NCBI GenBank assembly: GCA_017409875.1
Contig: JAFQRW010000017.1
Span: 1-64,000, forward strand
From: Clostridia bacterium
GTDB taxonomy: Bacteria; Bacillota; Clostridia; RGIG6154
Length of the DNA: 64,000 nt
Direction of reading: 5' to 3'
Shown: piece by piece, positions 23,065 to 31,437 of the stretch
How the letters are laid out: every line of letters starts with the position of its first letter
Position numbering within the stretch: the first letter of the stretch is position 1
Translations under genes and position numbers: made by a program
Notes under the pieces: generated by a model
The model's input: only the letters and a program-made list of their open reading frames with translations
Database searches by the model: none
Told to the model about the DNA's origin: nothing

Positions 23065-23874
23065 TCAATATGGGACAACAGTATGCTTTAATTTTTCGAT
23101 TTTTTCTTTATTGGGAACATCAAATGTATTATATGTTTTCCCGAGCGCCGAATATTTATGTTCTCCCATCTTATGATAGGGAAGAAGTTCAATATTTTCT
23201 GGATATCCGTTTAATTCCAAAAAGGAGCGAATATTTTTCATTTCTTCTTCAGTGTCATTGACTCCGGGAATAATTGGGATTCTTACCCATACGGAAACAT
23301 CAGATTTCAACAATTTTGAAAGATTTTCAAGAATAAGAGTGTTTGTAGCACCTGTATATTCTTTATGTATTTCATCGTTCATACTTTTTATATCATACAA
23401 AAATAAATCTGTATAAGGCATTATTTTTTCAAAATATTCAAATGGAACATTTCCTGCAGTGTCAACCGCGGTGTGTATGCCTGCTTCTTTGCATTTTTTT
23501 AGAATTTCTGCAAGGAAATCTATTTGCAACATACATTCACCACCGGAAAAAGTTACTCCGCCGCCTGAAGTTTCGTAAAAAGCCTTGTCTTTAATTACAT
23601 CGTCCAATATTTCGTCAACCGTATATTCTTTTCCGCAGATTTCTTTTGCATCGTTAAAGCAAATAAAATTTTCATCATCTACAGTTAACTCTTTGCATCT
23701 TCCGCAACCGGTACATTTGCTTTTATAAAACAAGATTTCCTTTTCAAAACTCTGACTTTCGGGATTGTGGCACCATTTGCATCTTAGGTTGCAGCCTTTG
23801 AAAAATACTGTCGTTCGTATTCCCGGACCGTCAACGAAGGAGTTTCTTTGTATATCAAATATCATTGCCTTCAT
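23065..23874 (-). CDS. Glycyl radical enzyme activase (radical SAM)
   Basis: 269 residues. The radical-SAM cluster motif is C28-x3-C32-x2-C35 (GCNLRCKWC), preceded by [16 protein letters not shown] typical of activases; an extra ferredoxin-like Cys set follows (C54, C57, C60, C72). [10 protein letters not shown] (SAM binding) and the [10 protein letters not shown] strand are present. The enzyme uses S-adenosylmethionine and a [4Fe-4S] cluster to abstract hydrogen from the Gly of its partner. The gene overlaps the enzyme stop by ATGA, so the pair is translated together. The second Cys set places it with activases of dehydratase- or decarboxylase-type enzymes rather than the smaller PFL activase. 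Confidence 0.93.
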   Translation of the reverse strand: MKAMIFDIQRNSFVDGPGIRTTVFFKGCNLRCKWCHNPESQSFEKEILFYKSKCTGCGRCKELTVDDENFICFNDAKEICGKEYTVDEILDDVIKDKAFYETSGGGVTFSGGECMLQIDFLAEILKKCKEAGIHTAVDTAGNVPFEYFEKIMPYTDLFLYDIKSMNDEIHKEYTGATNTLILENLSKLLKSDVSVWVRIPIIPGVNDTEEEMKNIRSFLELNGYPENIELLPYHKMGEHKYSALGKTYNTFDVPNKEKIEKLKHTVVPY

Positions 23875-26006
23875 TTTTGTACTGTTCTTTCAATTATATT
23901 ATCTTTAATTGATTCCTTTAAATTAACAAAGTATTCAGAAAAACCGCTTACCCTTACTCTAAGGCTTTTATATTTTTCAGGGTTTTCCTTTGCTGCAACA
24001 AGATCTTCTCTTGAAACAGAATTTATCTGAATTTGTGCACCGCCGTTTCTGAAATATGTTTCAATAAGCTTAACTGTTTTTACAAAGTTGTCATCATTAT
24101 AAATCAGAGCAGAGTCGACATTTATATTTGTTACTGTTACGCCTGCAAAGTGACGAGTAGGATCGTATTTTGCAACTGAATTTAAAAGTGCTGTAAGGCC
24201 TTCTCTGTCTCTGCCTTCAGTCTGACCTGCACCAATTGTTTTAAAGGGGTCGCCTTTATATCTGCCGTCAGGAGTTGCACCAGTAATAGCGCCAAACCAT
24301 TTGTGGTACTCTCTGTAGCCGGGTGCAATAACGCCGATATAATGCTTTCCAAATAAATCTGTTTTTGTTTTGGCAAAATTGTTTATGCTGGTGGTTACTA
24401 ATCTTGCAACATCGTCTGAAGACTCATAATCATTACCAAAGAATTTGCCATTTTTCATAATCATACTGTACAAATATTCATAGCCCTCCCAATTAGCTTC
24501 AAGGGCGTCTAACATTTTTTCAGCCGATACAATTTTTTCATCATATACAAACTGCTTAAAAATAGCAAGCGAATCAATTGTACACATAAGTCCGACTCCG
24601 CCGCCCATCTCCGAAAAGCCCGACGCACCACCTTTGTGCATAGATACTCCTTTTTCTATGCATCCTGTCATAAAAAGACTTCCTAATATACACTCATCTT
24701 TTGATGCATAGGCGTGCAGTCTGTTTCCTACCTCTTGGTCTCTTGAAAGAGCTTTGTGTAATTCTTCTTCGTAGATTTTATAAAATTCATCAAAGTCTTT
24801 TGCTTTAATAATATCTTCTCTTCGTGTGTAAAGTGTATTGTCCAAGGCCTTTACCTGATTTGCATAACCGGTTCCGTACCACAGACCGCCTGAAAGTGCA
24901 ATCATATTACAGCCAATGGTTACATAATTAATGGCTTCTTCCCATGGAACATCACAATTTTTCATAAGACATTCAATTTTTACATCATCATTTACAAAGG
25001 CAACTCGCTGATGAGGATCCTTTCTTCCTAAATCCATGATGTGATATAAAAGTTCAAATGGGGTTTTCTTTGTCCAACGGAATGTTATCTGCGGAATGTA
25101 TAATGGCAATTCAAGCAGTGAGTTTATGATAAGCTCAGACAGCTCATTATACCCATCTTCTCCGTCAATGGTATAACCACCGAGTGAGAAATTGCTTTCT
25201 CCGCCTTTGGTGAAGTTGCCATGTATAGGAGTACAGCTTTGAACTCTTACAAAAAGTTCTTGTAAGAGATCTTTAGCAAAATCTTCTGTTATAGTGCCGT
25301 CAGCAATGTCCTGCTTGTAATACTTATAAAGCCAGCGGTCAGGAAGCCCCAAACTGTCAGATAAGAAATCAAAACAAAAGTATAAACTTTGCAATGCTTC
25401 GTAAAAATTAGTTGCAGGATAACGAGGTACACGTTTTAAATTTTCGGACATTTTTAAAAGCTGTTGTTTTCTTTCAGGATCAGTTTCTTCCAACGAACGT
25501 TTGTAACATTCATCGGCACATTTGTTTTCCCATGCAATTATGCCGTCACACATAATAAGACAAGCGTTTAAAAAGTCAACCTTATCCTCATCTTCGGAAT
25601 ATTTTTTTAAAGAATCATGTATCTGTTCTTTTATTCCTTCAACGCCAAACTCAATAAATTTGCCAAAATCGGCAGTTGCATGTTGCCAGCCCCAGAATTT
25701 AAAATCTTCAAAAGGCCCCTTTCTTTCGTCAAAGAAATTGTCAAGGATTTCACCCGTGTGTTTAAATCCAACCTTTCTCATGAAATCGGATGGGTAGGGG
25801 CATTTGTCAAATTTTATCATACCAACCATCAGTGCTCCATCGGGGATTGTAACATCCTGTGCAAGCATATATTCACACAATCTTTTGGTTGCTCTTAATC
25901 TTTCAGACAATAAATAGTCTGCTCTGTCATATTTAATCTCTTTTGCTTCGGGATAAATTGTCTTTTTTAAAATATAATCTACCATGTTTTTAATTCGTTC
26001 TGTCAT
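23871..26006 (-). CDS. Glycyl radical enzyme, substrate unassigned
   Basis: 711 residues from ATG 26006 (AAAGGAAGTG site). The PFL-like barrel is recognisable throughout; the C-terminus has the glycyl radical motif RVSGFSEYF with Gly688. The thiyl Cys appears to be C366 in the sequence TIGCNMIALSGG. In choline, glycerol, hydroxyproline and isethionate enzymes this site reads GCxE, and here the Glu is Met. The chain is also shorter than most (usually 750-850). This argues against the standard eliminases and leaves the reaction open; anaerobic C-C or C-heteroatom cleavage is the general chemistry. Partner activase follows; an AraC regulator is divergent. Confidence 0.9.
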   Translation of the reverse strand: MTERIKNMVDYILKKTIYPEAKEIKYDRADYLLSERLRATKRLCEYMLAQDVTIPDGALMVGMIKFDKCPYPSDFMRKVGFKHTGEILDNFFDERKGPFEDFKFWGWQHATADFGKFIEFGVEGIKEQIHDSLKKYSEDEDKVDFLNACLIMCDGIIAWENKCADECYKRSLEETDPERKQQLLKMSENLKRVPRYPATNFYEALQSLYFCFDFLSDSLGLPDRWLYKYYKQDIADGTITEDFAKDLLQELFVRVQSCTPIHGNFTKGGESNFSLGGYTIDGEDGYNELSELIINSLLELPLYIPQITFRWTKKTPFELLYHIMDLGRKDPHQRVAFVNDDVKIECLMKNCDVPWEEAINYVTIGCNMIALSGGLWYGTGYANQVKALDNTLYTRREDIIKAKDFDEFYKIYEEELHKALSRDQEVGNRLHAYASKDECILGSLFMTGCIEKGVSMHKGGASGFSEMGGGVGLMCTIDSLAIFKQFVYDEKIVSAEKMLDALEANWEGYEYLYSMIMKNGKFFGNDYESSDDVARLVTTSINNFAKTKTDLFGKHYIGVIAPGYREYHKWFGAITGATPDGRYKGDPFKTIGAGQTEGRDREGLTALLNSVAKYDPTRHFAGVTVTNINVDSALIYNDDNFVKTVKLIETYFRNGGAQIQINSVSREDLVAAKENPEKYKSLRVRVSGFSEYFVNLKESIKDNIIERTVQK

Positions 26007-26115
26007 AAAAAGCACTTCCTTTCATATAAGAACTATTCTCAATTTAAGAATATATGTTATGTTTTAATAAGTAAATGCACTAAATAATAATTTTATACTT
26101 TTTCAAACAAAAATA

Positions 26116-26144
26116 TTGCATATGTTTTAAAAAAATGATATAAT
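26116..26144 (+). promoter_or_regulatory. Promoter of the AraC-family gene
   Basis: TTGCAT (26116-26121), 17-bp spacer, TATAAT (26139-26144). The glycyl radical enzyme promoter should lie in the same 159-bp divergent region (26007-26165). Confidence 0.7.
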
Positions 26145-26165
26145 CTTGAGGAGGAGTTGAGAAGA

Positions 26166-26966
26166 ATGATTCACCATGACAAGATTAAAATAAACGATAT
26201 TATTTTCGTTAACCACCGTATCGGTAATAAAAAAGGAAGTTACACAAAATTTGAAACCGATTATGTTTTTCATTATCAGTTATTGTATAAACTCTCCGGA
26301 GAAGCTATTATTACCTTTGACCGAAAACAAGTAACAGAAAAAGCTGACTGCCTACGTTTTTTACCAAATCCGGCTCATTTCAGGTATGCTCCTCTCTATA
26401 CTGCAGAAGTTATTGAACAGGGAGAAAGCATTAATATAGGTTTCACCTCAGATTCTCCGCTTTCTAATGAGATAACAGTAAAAAAATATGACAATTCCCT
26501 GATATTAAAACAACTGTTTCAGAAACTGCAAAAATATTGGTATTATAAACCTGACGGTTATTATTATAAGTCTATGTCTGTCTTGTATGATATTTTTGCT
26601 GAAATTTCAAAGGCAGAAACAAACTATCTGCCCTCACACATATATAGTAAAATCCAACCTGCTATAGAATATATTGACAACAACTTTACTAATCAAAATA
26701 TTGACTGTGACCACCTTGCAAATTTGTGCAATATAAGCCACACATATATGACAAAGTTATTTAAAAAACGATTTGGCATAACTCCTGTAAAATATATCAT
26801 GTCAAAAAAACTGCAATACGCATGCGAATTGATCAATACAAGGCATTATAATATAAACGAAATATCTGAAATTGCCGGTTTTTCAAATGTGTATTATTTC
26901 AGCAGAGTTTTTAAAAATAATATTGGTTGCAGTCCGTCTGAATACATAAAAAATGCTCACCTATGA
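26166..26966 (+). CDS. AraC-family transcriptional regulator
   Basis: 266 residues from ATG 26166 (GAGGAGGAG site; TTG 26157 is too close to it). The N-terminal half is a cupin-like sensor domain (YQLLYKLSGEAIITFD). The C-terminal half has two AraC helix-turn-helix units (IDCDHLANLCNISHTYMTKL; INEISEIAGFSNVYYFSRVF). It is divergent from the glycyl radical enzyme operon and is its probable activator, responding to the substrate. Its stop codon is inside a bidirectional terminator shared with spoIVB. Confidence 0.88.
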   Translation: MIHHDKIKINDIIFVNHRIGNKKGSYTKFETDYVFHYQLLYKLSGEAIITFDRKQVTEKADCLRFLPNPAHFRYAPLYTAEVIEQGESINIGFTSDSPLSNEITVKKYDNSLILKQLFQKLQKYWYYKPDGYYYKSMSVLYDIFAEISKAETNYLPSHIYSKIQPAIEYIDNNFTNQNIDCDHLANLCNISHTYMTKLFKKRFGITPVKYIMSKKLQYACELINTRHYNINEISEIAGFSNVYYFSRVFKNNIGCSPSEYIKNAHL

Positions 26967-26985
26967 AATATAAGTGAGCATTTTT
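26949..26985. terminator. Bidirectional terminator between araC-like gene and spoIVB
   Basis: Hairpin AAAAATGCTCAC ... GTGAGCATTTTT, usable on both strands. Confidence 0.85.
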
Positions 26986-26986
26986 G

Positions 26987-28033
26987 CTATTTGATTTTCT
27001 CCGCTTCGGCAAGCATATTTTCTATAAATATGCCATAACCTCTTGTCGGATCATTCACAAAAACGTGTGTTACAGCGCCCACAATTCGTCCATTTTGCAG
27101 GATGGGTGAACCGCTCATTCCTTGTACAATACCATTGGTTTTTTCTAAAAGCTTAGGGTCTGTGATTTTAATAATCATACCTTTTGAGGTATACAGACTG
27201 CTTTTGATAATTTTTGAAATTTCAATTTCGTATTCTTTTACATCTTCATTTTGTATGCTGCAGTAAATGGTAGCTTTACCTTCTGTGATTTCGTTTGATG
27301 AAGCTATGGGAACAGGGGAGTGATTGACTTTTGACTTGTTATATGTCCCAAAAATTCCTGAGGAAGAATTTTTGATAAGCTCGCCCAAATATCTGTCATT
27401 TCCCAAAAATACTCCGCCGAGTTCACCGGCCTCGCCTTTTGTTCCTTTTCTTATTGTGGTTACCTTGGCGTTATATACGCTTGCGCTTTTCATGGATAAT
27501 ACTTTTTTGGTGTCCTGGTCGTTAATAGCATGTCCCAATGCGCCAAATACGTGCGTTTCAGGGTCGTAAAACGTGACAGTTCCAATTCCTGCAGTACTAT
27601 CACGTACCCAGATGCCAATTCGTCTGCTCCCATTTTCTTCTACTACAGGTGTGATTTTTGTTTTAAACTCATAACCGTTTCTTACAACGGTCAGCTCTGA
27701 GCTTTGCGAAAACTGAATACTATTACTTAAATCTTCGTTAGTATATATAGGTACAGAGTTTACAGCGGTAATATAATCACCGCTTTTAAGTCCTGCATCT
27801 TTTGCGGGATTTTTTTTGCCGAGAGGAGTTTGAACTCCTTCGCAGTTTAACACATGAACTCCGTCAATATAAAACTTAACTCCAATAACATTTCCGCCCG
27901 GTATAAGCATTTTTGAAGAATAATTTTCGCGTTGAGGGGATGATACATCGGTAAAACCGACAGCAACAAAACCGTATGTGAAAAATGTTATAATAAGTAA
28001 TATCGAAAATAATCCTTTTGATTTCGGTCTCAT
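26987..28033 (-). CDS. spoIVB: SpoIVB sporulation peptidase
   Basis: 348 residues from ATG 28033 (GAGGTG site; the frame extends to 28114 without support). An N-terminal membrane anchor (LFSILLIITFFTYGFVAVGF), a PDZ domain (about 70-150: LGKKNPAKDAGLKSGDYITAVN) and an S55 serine protease with LGHAIND and the active-site GMSGSP are visible. SpoIVB is made in the forespore and starts pro-sigma-K processing by cutting SpoIVFA. It shows that the host lineage forms endospores. A diverged fragment of its 3' end lies at 22943, beyond the glycyl radical enzyme island. Confidence 0.93.
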   Translation of the reverse strand: MRPKSKGLFSILLIITFFTYGFVAVGFTDVSSPQRENYSSKMLIPGGNVIGVKFYIDGVHVLNCEGVQTPLGKKNPAKDAGLKSGDYITAVNSVPIYTNEDLSNSIQFSQSSELTVVRNGYEFKTKITPVVEENGSRRIGIWVRDSTAGIGTVTFYDPETHVFGALGHAINDQDTKKVLSMKSASVYNAKVTTIRKGTKGEAGELGGVFLGNDRYLGELIKNSSSGIFGTYNKSKVNHSPVPIASSNEITEGKATIYCSIQNEDVKEYEIEISKIIKSSLYTSKGMIIKITDPKLLEKTNGIVQGMSGSPILQNGRIVGAVTHVFVNDPTRGYGIFIENMLAEAEKIK

Positions 28034-28143
28034 TTTTAGCACCTCTTTTTTTGAAAATTTACAATAATAATTTTTGTTTTTAAAAAATTTATATACTGTA
28101 AATAAGGTGCACATTAACTTAAAAAAACCTTGAAAAAATTTTC

Positions 28144-28170
28144 AAAAAAAAGCACCGCTAAGCGGTGCCT
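28144..28170 (-). terminator. hpf terminator
   Basis: Hairpin GCACCGCT-TA-GCGGTGC type with a T-run on the minus strand. Confidence 0.8.
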
Positions 28171-28183
28171 TAAATTTTTATAT

Positions 28184-28708
28184 TTAATCTGTTTCTATAA
28201 GACCGTAATTCAAGTCTTTTCTTTTATATACAATATTTACTTTTTCAGTTTCACTGTTTGTGAATACAAAGAATTCATGACCCAACAAATTCATTTGCAA
28301 AATTGCCTCGTCCACGCTCATAGGCTTCATGAAGAATTTTTTAGATTTAACAACCTTAAATTCTGTTTCTTCTTCTACCGATGATGGCTCATTAAAATAT
28401 GCATCAGGGGCAAATGTTTTAATTTTTCTTGAAAGCTTTGTTTTATACTTTCTAAACTGTCCCTCCAAAACGTCAATTATCTTGTCTATAGCTATTTTAG
28501 CGTCAGCATCTGAGCTTTCAGCTCTTATTATCATATCATCGGAACGTATTGAAATTTCAAGAAAAATCTTGTCCTTTTGAGTATTAAAGGTTGCAACAGC
28601 TTCTGCCGACTCACCCAGAAGCTTATCAAACTTTACGAGTTTGTTTTCCAGTTTTTCCCTTGTCTTATCGTTAATTGTAACCTTTCTTTCAACGACTTTA
28701 ATCTTCAT
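28184..28708 (-). CDS. hpf: Ribosome hibernation promoting factor, long form
   Basis: 174 residues. The N-terminal 95 residues are the RaiA/HPF fold (MKIKVVERKVTINDKTREKLENKL, ISIRSDDMIIRAE). A linker is followed by the C-terminal dimerisation domain (KKFFMKPMSVDEAILQMNLLGHEFFVF) of long HPF, which joins 70S ribosomes into inactive 100S dimers in stationary phase. GAGAGGAG precedes ATG 28708. The 234-bp gap to rnr holds a possible leader peptide (28801-28833) and the promoter. Confidence 0.95.
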   Translation of the reverse strand: MKIKVVERKVTINDKTREKLENKLVKFDKLLGESAEAVATFNTQKDKIFLEISIRSDDMIIRAESSDADAKIAIDKIIDVLEGQFRKYKTKLSRKIKTFAPDAYFNEPSSVEEETEFKVVKSKKFFMKPMSVDEAILQMNLLGHEFFVFTNSETEKVNIVYKRKDLNYGLIETD

Positions 28709-28800
28709 GGTAAACTCCTCTCATGCATGGTCTCAGATTTGAGACTTTTAAGTGCAAAGTTTATTTGTCGGTTGCATGACGGTTTTAACAGTCACTGAAC

Positions 28801-28833
28801 CTATTTAGCTTTAAAACATTCCTCAATAACCAT
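28801..28833 (-). CDS. Possible 10-aa leader peptide upstream of hpf
   Basis: ATG with an AGGGGTGA ribosome binding site five bases upstream opens the frame MVIEECFKAK and a TAG stop, ending about 90 nt before hpf. Between it and hpf lies a small hairpin GTCTCA-AATC-TGAGAC. Too short to prove; a leader ORF sensing translation status would suit a ribosome-hibernation gene, but this is inference. Confidence 0.3.
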   Translation of the reverse strand: MVIEECFKAK

Positions 28834-28942
28834 TGGAATCACCCCTAAATAAAGTTTACCTTTTATTATAAACACCATTTTGTGTTTTCACTGTATATAT
28901 TCTTCAAAAAATTTTAATTTCCTTTTTTTATTTTGAAAAATT

Positions 28943-31051
28943 TTAAATCATAAAATCAATTTCACCGGTAAGCGGGTTTGACGCAACAACGCATACTGTA
29001 ACTTTTTGGCCTATTTTATATTTACTGCCGGATGTTTTGCCGTAAGCAGTTAATGTTTCAGGGTCAAATTCAAAGTAATCGCTGGTTATATCGGCATATC
29101 TGATTAATCCTTCTATGGTGTTGTCAAGCTCGACAAAAATACCAAAGCCCGTAACAGAAGAAACAGTTCCTTCAAAATCTTCGCCAATAAAGTTTGCCAT
29201 AAACTCTGCTTTTTTCATAGCCTCAACTTCACGTTCAGCTTCCATAGCAGTAATTTCTGCATCAGATGACATTAAAGAAGCCTTTTGTGTAAACCCAGCA
29301 AGCTTACTTTGCCTTTTTTCACTTAAAAAACCATCCAAGCTTTCTTTTAAAATCCTGTGAACAACCAAATCGGGATAACGCCTGATAGGAGAGGTGAAAT
29401 GGCAGTAATATTTAGATGCTAAACCAAAGTGACCTAAATTTTCAGGACTGTAGCGAGCTTTCATAAAAGAACGCAGCATAAGAGTGCTTAAAATTCTTTC
29501 TTCGGGCTTGCCTTCAATTTGAGCAAGAATTTTATTAAATTCTGCTGAGTGAAGTTCTTTTGAGTTTTTCATTGAATAACCTAAAGCAGAAAGCATTTTT
29601 TTGAAATTTTCAATTTTTGACGAATCCGGAGTTTCATGAACCCTGTATACGCAAGGAAGCTCTGCCCAGAACATATGCTCTGCCACAGTTTCGTTACAGA
29701 TAAGCATAAATTCTTCAATTATTGAGTTTGCTCTTGTAAATTCACGTTTTACAACGTCTGCAACAAGTCCGCTTTCGTCAAATAAAATCTTAGCTTCGGG
29801 GAAATCAAAGTTAACACTTCCGCGCGCAAGTCTTTTTGCATGAAGAATGTCTTTTAAACAGTCCATATCATAAAGCATGGGTACAATCTTTTTGTATTTA
29901 TCACAAAGCTTTTTATCGCCATCTAAAATTTTGGTAACGTCTGAATATGTCATACGATAATCTGATAAAATAACACTTTTTATTACTTCGTATTCTGTGA
30001 CATTACCTTTTTTGTCAATTTTCATCATTACAGAAAGTGCAAGCTTTTTCTCATCAGGATTAAGAGAACAAAGACCGTTGGATAGTTTTACAGGGAGCAT
30101 AGGTATAACACGGTCTGCAAAATAAACGCTTGTCCCGCGTTTTAATGCCTCTTTGTCAATATAGCTGTCCTCTGTAACAAAATGACTTACGTCTGCAATA
30201 TGAACGCCAAGCTGATAAAATCCGTCTTTAATTTCAAGACTTATTGCATCGTCTAAGTCTTTTGCATCTTCGCCGTCTATTGTTATTGTAAGAATGTCTG
30301 TAAGGTCAGTACGGCTTTTAAAATCATTATCTGAAACTTTAAGTGTGTCAGCCTGCTGGAGAGTTTTTTTGTCAAAAAAGTCTTTGATATGATGATTTCT
30401 TATGACAGACATAACGTCTACGCCAACTTCATCCGCATATCCTAAAATTTCAATAATGTCACCTGCAGCACCTTTGAACCTGTCAGGCCATTTGGTTATT
30501 TTAACAACGGCTTTTTGCCCTGATTTGTATTTTTTGCTGTTTTTATTGGATATGAATATGTCCGAGCCTATTTTTTTGTCGTCAGGGATAACAAAAACAA
30601 TGTTTCTGTTAACCTGAACTGTACCCACTAAAGTGTTGTTAGCTCTTTTTGCTATTTTAACTACTTTTCCTTCAGCACTGCTGTCATTTTCAGCTTGTTT
30701 TGTTATTTTTACAAAAACCTCGTCGTTGTTCATCGCATAGCAGGTGTTTTCAGCAGAAATAAAAATATCCGGAATATTTTTATCTTTAGGTCTTATAAAA
30801 CCGTAACCCTTTTTAGAGCCCGAAAACGTGCCGAAAATGAGTCCCTCGTTAGAAACACTCCTGTATTTGCCGTCACGTTCTTTGGTTATTTCACCCTCAA
30901 AAACAAGTGTATCTAAAACTTTGCTTAAAATATAAATATCCTCTTTAGGGACGTTTAAAATCGCGGCAATATCGTTAAATTTCATTGGTGTATAATCTTT
31001 ATCATTTATCAAATCCAGCACAAGCTTTTGTTTTGTTTCTATTAAAATCAT
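28943..31051 (-). CDS. rnr: Ribonuclease R
   Basis: 702 residues in the usual RNase R order: N-terminal winged-helix, two cold-shock RNA-binding domains (GTFSGSKKGYGFI from about 75), an RNB catalytic domain with the acidic metal site DGEDAKDLDDAISLE, and a C-terminal S1 domain (GTVSSVTGFGIFVEL). It degrades structured RNA 3' to 5'. The Lys-rich tail of E. coli RNase R is absent. ATG 31051 sits directly behind AGAGAGGA with tight spacing. It lies next to secG, as in many Firmicutes, with a hairpin between. Confidence 0.95.
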   Translation of the reverse strand: MILIETKQKLVLDLINDKDYTPMKFNDIAAILNVPKEDIYILSKVLDTLVFEGEITKERDGKYRSVSNEGLIFGTFSGSKKGYGFIRPKDKNIPDIFISAENTCYAMNNDEVFVKITKQAENDSSAEGKVVKIAKRANNTLVGTVQVNRNIVFVIPDDKKIGSDIFISNKNSKKYKSGQKAVVKITKWPDRFKGAAGDIIEILGYADEVGVDVMSVIRNHHIKDFFDKKTLQQADTLKVSDNDFKSRTDLTDILTITIDGEDAKDLDDAISLEIKDGFYQLGVHIADVSHFVTEDSYIDKEALKRGTSVYFADRVIPMLPVKLSNGLCSLNPDEKKLALSVMMKIDKKGNVTEYEVIKSVILSDYRMTYSDVTKILDGDKKLCDKYKKIVPMLYDMDCLKDILHAKRLARGSVNFDFPEAKILFDESGLVADVVKREFTRANSIIEEFMLICNETVAEHMFWAELPCVYRVHETPDSSKIENFKKMLSALGYSMKNSKELHSAEFNKILAQIEGKPEERILSTLMLRSFMKARYSPENLGHFGLASKYYCHFTSPIRRYPDLVVHRILKESLDGFLSEKRQSKLAGFTQKASLMSSDAEITAMEAEREVEAMKKAEFMANFIGEDFEGTVSSVTGFGIFVELDNTIEGLIRYADITSDYFEFDPETLTAYGKTSGSKYKIGQKVTVCVVASNPLTGEIDFMI

Positions 31052-31072
31052 TCCTCTCTTTTTTATGTAAAC

Positions 31073-31122
31073 AAAAATGCAGGCAAGTGTATTATTCCCA
31101 GAAGAGAAAATAACTTGCCTGC
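31073..31122 (-). terminator. secG terminator
   Basis: Hairpin GCAGGCAAGT ... ACTTGCCTGC followed on the minus strand by ATTTTTG, between secG and rnr. Confidence 0.75.
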
Positions 31123-31139
31123 ATAAATTTTCTTTTTAA

Positions 31140-31376
31140 TTATTTCATCATAACGATTGATAAAGCAATCGAAGAGATGATAAACAATACTACAAGAACA
31201 GAAGTTATCTTGCTTAAAATTCCGTCTAAAGTACGACCTTTATTCTTTCCGAAAAATGTTTCGGCACCGCCTGCAATACTGCCTGACAAGCCTTGAGTTT
31301 TACCTGATTGCATAAGAACTAAAATAATCAAAGCAACAGTTATAATAATCTGTACTATTGTTAAAGCTATCTGCAT
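31140..31376 (-). CDS. secG: Protein translocase subunit SecG
   Basis: 78 residues from ATG 31376 (GGAGGTG site). Two transmembrane helices (IALTIVQIIITVALIILVLM and VLVVLFIISSIALSIVMM) flank the conserved loop GKTQGLSGSIAGGAETFFGK. SecG assists SecYE-dependent export in the cytoplasmic membrane. Confidence 0.95.
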   Translation of the reverse strand: MQIALTIVQIIITVALIILVLMQSGKTQGLSGSIAGGAETFFGKNKGRTLDGILSKITSVLVVLFIISSIALSIVMMK

Positions 31377-31437
31377 ACTTTTACACCTCCATAGCACTAA
31401 ACATCTTAACACATTTTACAGTTTTTGTCAACAAGTT

